Assembly (NCBI GenBank): GCA_020635455.1
Contig: JACJZT010000006.1
Coordinates: forward strand, 1-64,000
DNA: 64,000 bases
Origin: Flavobacteriales bacterium
GTDB lineage: Bacteria; Bacteroidota; Bacteroidia; NS11-12g; UBA9320
Direction of reading: 5' to 3'
This document shows, one piece after another, positions 8,779-15,734 of the stretch (positions are counted from its first letter, which is position 1; every line of letters starts with the position of its first letter). The position numbers were made by a program, and so were the translations under genes. The notes under the pieces are model-generated. The model saw only the letters and a list, made by a program, of their open reading frames with translations, was not told where the DNA came from and ran no database searches.

Positions 8779-9132
8779 ATGTTAAAAGTCAGATCCATAC
8801 TCCTTACATTATTGTTTTGCATGGCCATAGTTAGTTATGCGAATTCCGGTAATGGGTTGCATTCAGATGCGGTCGTTATTTCAAATGACCTGGTTCTGGG
8901 ACAGAATTATCCTAATCCTGCCAAGAATAAGACAGACATTCAGATTCAGGTTTCTTCAAATGCTGTATTAAGAATTTATAATATTCTGGGCAAACAGGTT
9001 GAGGAAATTAACATTTCTGCCGGAACAAAAGTTATTACTTTGGATGTTTCTGATTATCAGGATGGAATTTATCTCTATTCACTTGAGTTTGGTACTGAAA
9101 AAGTTACCAAAAGAATGACCGTTAAAAAGTAA
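8779..9132 (+). CDS. Small secreted protein consisting of a type IX sorting domain
   Basis: A protein of 117 residues. The N-terminal 22 or so form a signal peptide (SILLTLLFCMAIVSYA). From about residue 41 the sequence is a type A C-terminal sorting domain of the type IX secretion system: LGQNYPNPAKNKTDI at the start, IYNILGKQV in the middle, DGIYLYSLEFG and a basic end KRMTVKK. These domains normally direct a large passenger across the outer membrane and are cut off by the sortase PorU. Here there is practically no passenger, only about 18 residues between signal peptide and domain. It has its own promoter and lies just after a terminator. It could be a remnant of a larger gene or a true mini-protein. 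Confidence 0.8.
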   Translation: MLKVRSILLTLLFCMAIVSYANSGNGLHSDAVVISNDLVLGQNYPNPAKNKTDIQIQVSSNAVLRIYNILGKQVEEINISAGTKVITLDVSDYQDGIYLYSLEFGTEKVTKRMTVKK

Positions 9133-9152
9133 CGCCCCCCCCTTCCGAATAC

Positions 9153-10505
9153 TTACAATATTGCCCTTGCGATCTGGAAATAAACAAACAGACCCACAAG
9201 GTCGTTGGTTGTGGTTATAAAAGGTCCGGTTGCTAGTGCCGGGTCAATTTTTAGCTTTTCAAGAATTAAAGGAACCACCGTTCCTATCACTGAGGCAAAT
9301 AAGATCACCGATAGCAGGGCAATGCTTACCACCTTGGCAATTCCTCCCGGACTTCCCGTTATAAAAGCATACAATAACAACAACCCTGAACAGATCAATC
9401 CGTTGATCAAGGCAACCAGAAATTCTTTGGTCAACTTAGGTAGCACGTTGGTTGATCCCAGGGTGTCGTTTGCCAGACCCTGTACAATTATTGAAGATGA
9501 TTGAACACCGGCGTTGCCTCCCATTGCCGCTACCAAAGGCATGAACAATGCTAGTTGCAGATTCATACTCAGATTTGATTCAAAATTCTGTATCACGAAA
9601 GAATTCATAAGTCCGCCTCCAAGTCCAATTATTAACCAAGGTAAGCGAGATCTGGACAAGATCCAGATCTTATCCGTTGATTCAACAACTTCACTTATAC
9701 CCGAAAGCATCTGATAATCTTTGTCGGCCTCTTCTTTTACAAAATCAATTACATCATCTATGGTAACCAGCCCGACAAGCCGATTCATTGTGTCCGTAAT
9801 TGGAAGAGCATCCAGATCGTATTTGCTCATGAGGTTTGCCACATCTTCTGCCGGAGAGTATACCTGTGCCGAAATAACATTGCTCTCAAAAATTTCAGAG
9901 ACCTTCGTGTAGGCTCTTTCAAGGATAATGTCTTTCAGGGATACAATTCCCAATAAGATCTCATGGTCATCAACCACATAAATATCGGTAACTCTTCGTA
10001 CGTTTTCGGCTTGTTTTCGGATCTCTTCTGTACATTCTGCAAGGTTCCAGTTTATGTTGACCTTAATAAGTTCCTTCGCCATTAAACCACCGGCCGTGTT
10101 ATCGTCATGGTGCAACAGGGAAACAAGCTGAATCGAAAAATCCAGATCACTTACATGGCTGATTATTTCATCGGAAACTTTCTTCGGAAGCTCGTTCAGA
10201 ATGTCAACTGCATCATCAGAATCGAATTCCTCAATGAATTTGTGTGCAATTTCCTCAGGGCTATACTGAAGCAATAGATTTTGGCGAGTGTCTTCTTTTA
10301 ATTCAACGATAACTTCAACCGCTTTTTCTGAAGGAAGAATATCCAGACAATACTTACATTCTTCAAGATTAAGTTCATCAAATAGTTCAGCAATGTCAGC
10401 TGGAAAGAGTAATTCCAGGGATGCGCCAAGTTCAGAGATCAGTTCACGCTCGATCCATACCCTGATCTCGTCGACAAATGCATTTGTAATCTGGATTTGG
10501 GACAT
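9153..10505 (-). CDS. mgtE: Magnesium transporter MgtE
   Basis: A magnesium channel/transporter of the inner membrane, 450 residues as usual for the family. Order: N-terminal acidic helical domain (about 1-125, with LFDELNLEECK and DILPSEKAVE repeats), two CBS domains that sense magnesium (about 130-255, with VTDIYVVDDHE and LDALPITD) and a C-terminal five-helix membrane domain. The pore segments AAMGGNAGVQSSSI and ATGPFITTTNDLVG carry the conserved family motifs, including the acidic residue near the end of the second. It starts 45 bases after rsmA on the same strand, so the two are probably co-transcribed. Confidence 0.95.
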   Translation of the reverse strand: MSQIQITNAFVDEIRVWIERELISELGASLELLFPADIAELFDELNLEECKYCLDILPSEKAVEVIVELKEDTRQNLLLQYSPEEIAHKFIEEFDSDDAVDILNELPKKVSDEIISHVSDLDFSIQLVSLLHHDDNTAGGLMAKELIKVNINWNLAECTEEIRKQAENVRRVTDIYVVDDHEILLGIVSLKDIILERAYTKVSEIFESNVISAQVYSPAEDVANLMSKYDLDALPITDTMNRLVGLVTIDDVIDFVKEEADKDYQMLSGISEVVESTDKIWILSRSRLPWLIIGLGGGLMNSFVIQNFESNLSMNLQLALFMPLVAAMGGNAGVQSSSIIVQGLANDTLGSTNVLPKLTKEFLVALINGLICSGLLLLYAFITGSPGGIAKVVSIALLSVILFASVIGTVVPLILEKLKIDPALATGPFITTTNDLVGLFVYFQIARAIL

Positions 10506-10550
10506 TGGATTTCAAAGGTTTTAATTGTTGAGCGTAAACGGAGAACCAGT

Positions 10551-11321
10551 TTATAAATTCGATTGTATAAATTTTGTTAAATCAACAAACTGGTCAACCG
10601 AAAGATTTTCAGGTCGCAATTTAGCAAAAGGATGATTTATTATTGCCTTTTTTAAATTAAATTTACTTAAACTATTCAGAAGTGTTTTCCTACGTTGATT
10701 AAAAGCGGTTTTGACAACATCATAAAAAAGTTTTTCGTCGCAGTCCAGATTATAATTCAGGTTTCGTGAGCAGGTTATAACTGCCGAATCGACTTTCGGG
10801 GGAGGAAAAAAAGCTCCGGGGGCAACCTTGAATTCAACGTTAACCTGATAAAAAGCCTGTGTAAGCACCGAGAGTATACCATAGTTCTTGCTATTAGGTT
10901 TTGACGCAAGTCTCAGGGCAACTTCTTTCTGGAACATTCCTGCCATAAACGGGATTAGCTTTCTTTTTTCAAGCATTTTAAAAACAATTTGCGAGGAAAT
11001 ATTATAAGGATAATTGCCAATCAGTATAAATTCTTCCTTAAATATACTATCAAGATCAAAGGAAAGAAAATCTCCTTTGATCAGGAAAGGTGGTTTTAAT
11101 ACATTCTTTTCCTCGAGATATAGAAAGGATTCCTGATCGATCTCAATGGCATAGATCTTTTTCGAAGGGAGAGTTTTCAGATGATTTGTGAGGATACCTT
11201 TTCCGGGGCCAATTTCCAATATGGGTTCAGCAGAATGTAAATCTGCAAGAAACGCAGTTCGCCGGGCCACCCCCTGATCCGTTAAAAAATGCTGGCCTAA
11301 ATGTTTCTTAGGTTTTACCAT
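10551..11321 (-). CDS. rsmA: 16S rRNA dimethyladenosine transferase RsmA (KsgA)
   Basis: Dimethylates two adjacent adenosines in helix 45 of 16S rRNA during 30S maturation. The 256-residue protein opens with KKHLGQHFLTD, has SAM motif I as EIGPGKGILT and motif IV as NYPYNIS, and ends with the small helical domain FNQRRKTLLNSL. I start it at ATG 11321 (MVKPKKHLGQ). A TTG at 11333 would add four residues, MHPE, not expected in the family. Divergent from rpsO. Confidence 0.95.
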   Translation of the reverse strand: MVKPKKHLGQHFLTDQGVARRTAFLADLHSAEPILEIGPGKGILTNHLKTLPSKKIYAIEIDQESFLYLEEKNVLKPPFLIKGDFLSFDLDSIFKEEFILIGNYPYNISSQIVFKMLEKRKLIPFMAGMFQKEVALRLASKPNSKNYGILSVLTQAFYQVNVEFKVAPGAFFPPPKVDSAVITCSRNLNYNLDCDEKLFYDVVKTAFNQRRKTLLNSLSKFNLKKAIINHPFAKLRPENLSVDQFVDLTKFIQSNL

Positions 11322-11447
11322 TTCAGGATGCAAATTTGAACATTATTTCCAACTTTTCAGATTTATACGAGGGTGTTTAAGTGAGATCTGACCAAAAACT
11401 TCTGAATTCCCGGGCACTAAAGGTCTCAAACATTCTTCTAAAAGAGT

Positions 11448-11478
11448 TTGAATTTTAAATAATAAATATCTACATTTG
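11448..11478 (+). promoter_or_regulatory. Promoter of rpsO
   Basis: TTG at 11448-11450 and TACATTTG at 11471-11478 are separated by 20 bases, an exact fit to the Bacteroidetes TTG-N19/20-TAnnTTTG pattern. It lies 28 bases before the rpsO ATG in the divergent rsmA/rpsO gap. Confidence 0.8.
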
Positions 11479-11506
11479 CAATCCTTAAAAAAACAGATCG
11501 TACAAA

Positions 11507-11776
11507 ATGCATTTAAGTACAGAAGATAAGAAAGAGATTTTTAAAACCTATGGTGGCAGTGAAACGAACACAGGTTCGGCTGAAGCACAGATCGCTTTAT
11601 TCACCAAAAGGATTTCTCACCTGACCGAACATTTGAAATTGAATCGCAAGGATTATTCCACAGAACTTAGTCTTGTTAAGTTGGTTGGAAAGCGTAGGGC
11701 ACTATTGGATTATGTTGCCAAAAAAGATATTTTTAAATATCGCGAATTAATAAAACAACTGGGTCTGCGTAAGTAA
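11507..11776 (+). CDS. rpsO: 30S ribosomal protein S15
   Basis: The 89-residue primary-binding protein of the 30S platform. The family signature runs through GGSETNTGSAEAQIALFTKRI and HLKLNRKDYSTELSLVKLVGKRRALLDY, which contact the 16S three-way junction. Length is normal. It is followed by pnp after 109 bases, the same linkage as in E. coli and many other bacteria. Confidence 0.98.
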   Translation: MHLSTEDKKEIFKTYGGSETNTGSAEAQIALFTKRISHLTEHLKLNRKDYSTELSLVKLVGKRRALLDYVAKKDIFKYRELIKQLGLRK

Positions 11777-11782
11777 CCCGCC

Positions 11783-11859
11783 GGTTCTTTACAGAACCAA
11801 AAACCAAGGGAATTATTCCCGATTTTTCTTCCTGGTAAAAAGCCCCGTTCGGAAACGAA
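11783..11859 (+). promoter_or_regulatory. Three hairpins in the rpsO-pnp gap
   Basis: Three perfect small stems lie in order: GGTTCT/AGAACC (11783-11798, loop TTAC), GGGAA/TTCCC (11808-11820, loop of three) followed by GATTTTT, and TTCG/CGAA (11848-11859) with a GAAA tetraloop. The second looks like a weak terminator. In E. coli the rpsO-pnp gap holds a terminator and an RNase III site used for PNPase autocontrol; a similar role here is an inference from position and structure. Confidence 0.5.
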
Positions 11860-11885
11860 TTTTATTGCTATTAAAAAAATTAATT

Positions 11886-14087
11886 ATGGATTATAAGGCT
11901 TTTACCAAAACATTCGATTTTGGAGATGGACGAACCCTTACATTGGAAACAGGTAAGCTTGCAAAGCAAGCACACGGTTCGGTTGTATTAAAAATGGGAA
12001 ACACAATGATTCTGGCTACCGTAGTATCAAATTACGAAGCCAAAGAAGGATTGGATTTTCTCCCGTTATCAGTTGATTATCAGGAAAAATTTGCCTCTGT
12101 AGGCAGAATTCCGGGTAGTTTTTTAAGAAGAGAAGGACGATTGTCGGATTACGAAATACTCATTTGTCGTATTGTAGACCGGGCGATCAGACCATTATTT
12201 CCTTCAGATTATCACTCAGAAACACAGGTAAATTTATCCTTGATCTCAAGCGATGAAAATATTTTACCGGATGCATTGGTTGGTCTTGCTGCATCAGCAG
12301 CCTTGTGTTTATCCGACATTCCTTTTCAGGGTCCTATTTCCGAGGTCCGGGTTGGAAGAATTGATGGTAAATTTGTGATCAACCCATACAGAGATCAGTT
12401 GGAAAATAGTGATATTGACCTAATCGTTTCCGGAACCTCAACTGAATTGAACATGGTTGAAGGAGAAATGGAGAATATTTCGGAAGCGGATATGGTTGAA
12501 GCCCTGAAATTTGCACACGATTGTATCATAAAACAATGTAAGTTCCAGCTTGAATTTGTTGATCTTGCCGGTGGAAGAAAACCGACAAGAGAATACAATC
12601 ATGAAGTAAATGACCTGGAACTTAAAGAGCAGGTAAAGAAAGATCTTTATCAAAAAATATATGATGTTGCAAAAGTTCCTTCCGGTAAAGATGAACGGTC
12701 AGCAGCATTTAAAAAAATCCTTGAAGATTACCTTGCTGCACAGGGAGAAGAGTTGGAGGATCAGAAAAAAGCTCTTATTCAAAGGTATTTTGGCAAAGTT
12801 AAAAAAGAAGCCGTACGAAATATGATGCTCGATACCAGAGGGCGTCTTGATGGAAGAAAGCTTGATGAAGTAAGACCTATCTGGTCGGAAGTTAACTATT
12901 TACCTTCTGCTCATGGTTCAAGTGTTTTTACCAGAGGTGAAACGCAATCCCTTACTTCTGTAACCCTGGGTGGAAAACTTGATCAGCAATTGCTTGATAG
13001 TCCAATGCTTTCCGGTTTCAGTAATTTTATGCTGCATTATAATTTTCCTGCGTTCAGTACAGGTGAAGTAAGACCAAACCGAGGTCCCGGAAGAAGAGAG
13101 ATCGGACATGGTAACCTCGCTGCCAGAAGCATCAAAAGGATGTTACCTGATCAGATGGATTATACCATCCGGGTGGTCTCCGACATTCTTGAATCAAATG
13201 GAAGCAGCAGTATGGCAACGGTTTGCGCAGGTTCAATGGCCTTGTTTGATGCAGGGATTCAAATGAAAGGTGCGGTTTCCGGTATTGCCATGGGGATGAT
13301 CTCCGATTCTGCAACCGGAAGATATGCAATTCTTTCGGATATTCTTGGCGACGAAGATCATTTGGGTGATATGGATTTCAAGATCGTTGGTACCGAAAAA
13401 GGTATTGTTGCCTGTCAAATGGATATCAAGGTTGATGGTCTTTCATACGAACAATTGGCAGAGGCTCTCGAACAATCAAGAAGAGGAAGATTGCATATCC
13501 TCGCAAAGATGAACGAAACCATTGATAAACCTAAGTCTGAACTAAAACCACATACTCCTCGAATTGAAAAGATCATCATAGAGAAAGATAAAATTGGAGC
13601 TGTAATCGGAAGTGGAGGTAAAGTTATTCAGGATATCCAGGCCCAAACCGGAACAACTATTTCTATTGAAGAGGTTGATAATAAGGGTATTGTAGAAATT
13701 TTAGCTACCAATGCAGAAGGAATGGATAAAGCCAAAGAAATTATTACAGGCATTATTACCGATCCCGAAATCGGAACGGTTTACGATGGAGTTGTAAAAG
13801 GTATTCAGGACTTTGGTGCTTTTGTTGAGTTCCTGCCAGGAAAGCAAGGATTATTGCACATTTCTGAGATCAGCTGGACCAGATTAAATTCAATGGACGG
13901 GGTTTATAAAGAAGGAGATGAAGTAAAAGTTAAATTACTGGACATTGACACCAAAACCGGTAAATTTAAATTATCCCACAAGGTTCTAACCGAAAAACCC
14001 GAAGGTTATGTTGAACCTGCTCCAAGACCTGCACGCGACCGAAACGACAGAAGACCTGACCGAAAGGACGATCGCCACAGAAGGTAA
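11886..14087 (+). CDS. pnp: Polyribonucleotide nucleotidyltransferase
   Basis: Phosphorolytic 3'-5' exoribonuclease that forms a ring-shaped trimer and takes part in mRNA decay. The 733-residue protein has two RNase PH domains separated by a helical linker; the second contains the GHGNLAARS segment. Then a KH domain (IEKDKIGAVIGSGGKVI) and an S1 domain (VYDGVVKGIQDFGAFVEF), and a basic tail rich in Arg and Asp (RNDRRPDRKDDRHRR), often seen in Bacteroidetes RNA-binding enzymes. I start it at ATG 11886 (MDYKAF); a TTG at 11865 would add seven unlikely residues and overlap the third hairpin region. Confidence 0.97.
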   Translation: MDYKAFTKTFDFGDGRTLTLETGKLAKQAHGSVVLKMGNTMILATVVSNYEAKEGLDFLPLSVDYQEKFASVGRIPGSFLRREGRLSDYEILICRIVDRAIRPLFPSDYHSETQVNLSLISSDENILPDALVGLAASAALCLSDIPFQGPISEVRVGRIDGKFVINPYRDQLENSDIDLIVSGTSTELNMVEGEMENISEADMVEALKFAHDCIIKQCKFQLEFVDLAGGRKPTREYNHEVNDLELKEQVKKDLYQKIYDVAKVPSGKDERSAAFKKILEDYLAAQGEELEDQKKALIQRYFGKVKKEAVRNMMLDTRGRLDGRKLDEVRPIWSEVNYLPSAHGSSVFTRGETQSLTSVTLGGKLDQQLLDSPMLSGFSNFMLHYNFPAFSTGEVRPNRGPGRREIGHGNLAARSIKRMLPDQMDYTIRVVSDILESNGSSSMATVCAGSMALFDAGIQMKGAVSGIAMGMISDSATGRYAILSDILGDEDHLGDMDFKIVGTEKGIVACQMDIKVDGLSYEQLAEALEQSRRGRLHILAKMNETIDKPKSELKPHTPRIEKIIIEKDKIGAVIGSGGKVIQDIQAQTGTTISIEEVDNKGIVEILATNAEGMDKAKEIITGIITDPEIGTVYDGVVKGIQDFGAFVEFLPGKQGLLHISEISWTRLNSMDGVYKEGDEVKVKLLDIDTKTGKFKLSHKVLTEKPEGYVEPAPRPARDRNDRRPDRKDDRHRR

Positions 14088-14101
14088 AAAATACTATAAA
14101 C

Positions 14102-14135
14102 AAGCCTCTTTCCGTGAAAGGGGCTTTGTTTTTTT
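14102..14135 (+). terminator. Rho-independent terminator after pnp
   Basis: An 11-base-pair stem (AAGCCTCTTTC with GAAAGGGGCTT, one G-U pair) with a three-base loop CGT, followed by TG and a run of seven T. It ends four bases before the next start codon. Confidence 0.9.
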
Positions 14136-14138
14136 ACT

Positions 14139-14564
14139 ATGGACATAAATTTGAAAATAGAGCAATTAGGTGATGAGGGGTTTCATGTATTTTGTCGCAT
14201 AAAACTCAATGGCATATTTTACAGGGCTTTGATCGATACAGGGGCAAGCAAATCGGTTATGGATAAAAAACTTCTTTCCGAACTTCAGCTTAGATCCTTT
14301 TCTCTTACAAGTGATCATCAGATGCTTGGAATACAGCCGGGTGAACTGGATGTAGAATTTACTCACATTCGGGAAATTAAACTTGGAAGAGTTAAATTTG
14401 AAAATATGGTGCTGGGTTTGCTCGATATGGATCATGTTCAGGAACAATATCGCAGCCTAAACATCAAGCCATTTGAAGTTATTATTGGTGGCGATCTATT
14501 AAGTTCCGGTAATGCTGTGATCGATTATGGTCTCAAAAAACTCACTATACACTCTGTTCGTTAG
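14139..14564 (+). CDS. Retropepsin-like aspartic protease
   Basis: A protein of 141 residues with one retropepsin-type domain. The catalytic loop is ALIDTGASKSVM (about residues 28-39, D-T-G-A), and a second hydrophobic-hydrophobic-Gly element is seen in VIIGGDLLSSGNAVIDY near the end. Single-domain enzymes of this kind act as dimers; no signal peptide or membrane segment is visible, so it is probably cytoplasmic. It starts just after the pnp terminator and overlaps the next gene by 38 bases, suggesting linked translation with the redoxin lipoprotein. Substrate unknown. Confidence 0.8.
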   Translation: MDINLKIEQLGDEGFHVFCRIKLNGIFYRALIDTGASKSVMDKKLLSELQLRSFSLTSDHQMLGIQPGELDVEFTHIREIKLGRVKFENMVLGLLDMDHVQEQYRSLNIKPFEVIIGGDLLSSGNAVIDYGLKKLTIHSVR

Positions 14565-15114
14565 TAGTCTTGCACTTTTTTATTTATGCTCATGCAAAGA
14601 GCATGGAAAGGAGTCTGAATTTGTTCTCGAAACACTTAAAGGTGAAAAAGTTGAGTTGAATAAAAAAGTAAATGCCAGGGGATATATCTATGTATTTCTT
14701 CTTCCGGATTGCCCTTTATCGCAGTTTTACAGCCTTTCGATAAATTCAACCTTCAATATTTTTAAGGAGAGGGAATACCATTTTTATGGAATTGTCCCCG
14801 GCGAACTTTACACAGTAGCCGAAATCGACTCGTTTGATGATCGTTATCATTTCGGGCCGGAAATAGTTATGGATCGCGATCATAAACTTACGGATCTTTT
14901 TGGTATTAAAGTAGTTCCTCAGGTGGTTTTTACCGATCCTCTGGGCAGAGTGCTTTATCAGGGAAAGATCGACGATCAGGCCGTTGTAACCGGAATTAAG
15001 AAAGTTACCCCACGGGATCATTATTTGTTGAATGCCATAAAACAATACGATGTAAATAAAAAGATAAGCATCCCCAAAACCGAGGCTGTGGGATGTTTTA
15101 TTGAAGAAAATTAA
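14527..15114 (+). CDS. Redoxin-like (thioredoxin-fold) lipoprotein
   Basis: A protein of 195 residues. The N-terminus is a lipoprotein-type signal (SLALFYLCSC, Cys about residue 23). The remainder looks like a redoxin/AhpC-TSA thioredoxin fold: LLPDCPLSQFYS replaces the usual CxxC with a single cysteine, followed by VVPQVVFTDPLGRVLYQGKID, which has the cis-proline and the strand after it. The tail TEAVGCFIEEN resembles the linker at the end of redoxin domains that in other bacteria are fused to a cytochrome/copper-monooxygenase unit like the one at 29148. The ATG lies inside the protease gene. Likely anchored in an envelope membrane and redox active; partner unknown. Confidence 0.7.
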   Translation: MVSKNSLYTLFVSSLALFYLCSCKEHGKESEFVLETLKGEKVELNKKVNARGYIYVFLLPDCPLSQFYSLSINSTFNIFKEREYHFYGIVPGELYTVAEIDSFDDRYHFGPEIVMDRDHKLTDLFGIKVVPQVVFTDPLGRVLYQGKIDDQAVVTGIKKVTPRDHYLLNAIKQYDVNKKISIPKTEAVGCFIEEN

Positions 15115-15734
15115 TTGCCTTTTTTCTTAACCGGAGGTTTAACGTACGGATCGTCTTCAGGAAATACAAGTTCAAGCTCATCTGTGAGATACCAATTGTT
15201 GTTCAGTTGTAAGGCAACAAATTTTATTTTAAACGTTTTCTTACCTTTTCTGCATTCAAGATACACATAGGCAAATGCGTTGTTTTTTTCATCCTTACCC
15301 TCTTTATACCTGATCGATTCGAGTTCAGATGTTTTAAATTTCAGATTATTTCTTTTGGCCTTCTTATTTAAGTTCTTAACCTGTTTTTTTATGTTGAATC
15401 GTATGTAATTGTATTTCAGCTTAATAAGTTGCGGGTTGTTTTTGATCTCCAACGAATCAAAGGTTGCCCGAATTACTTTCAGATCGGGCGTAAGGCCTAA
15501 AAGTTCATCTGTAGTTTTTTGTTGTAGGGCCCACCATACCGTATCACCCAGTTCTACGGCCGAATTTATTTTCCATTCCTTTACCGGCAATGTATCTTTA
15601 GGAACTTCATACTGCGCTTTAGCACAGAACCCTTGAAAAAAAAGAAACAAGAGGAGATTGAATATCCGGGCTTTTTTTAGAAAGGCAAAAACCAATGGAA
15701 AATAGTATTTTATTTTGTTGTTAATAGGCACCAT
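15111..15734 (-). CDS. Hypothetical secreted protein
   Basis: About 207 residues from ATG 15734 (MVPINNKIKYY), which overlaps the end of the VWA gene by 14 bases. An N-terminal hydrophobic stretch, NLLLFLFFQGFCAKAQ, looks like a signal peptide ending at AKA-Q, though it is preceded by an unusually long basic region. The mature part is rich in Lys, Asn and Tyr with a strongly charged middle (KKQVKNLNKKAKRNNLKF) and a C-terminal stretch of beta character. I do not recognise a family. The final codons overlap the convergent redoxin gene by four bases. Its tight link with the VWA gene suggests a shared envelope role. Confidence 0.6.
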   Translation of the reverse strand: MVPINNKIKYYFPLVFAFLKKARIFNLLLFLFFQGFCAKAQYEVPKDTLPVKEWKINSAVELGDTVWWALQQKTTDELLGLTPDLKVIRATFDSLEIKNNPQLIKLKYNYIRFNIKKQVKNLNKKAKRNNLKFKTSELESIRYKEGKDEKNNAFAYVYLECRKGKKTFKIKFVALQLNNNWYLTDELELVFPEDDPYVKPPVKKKGN

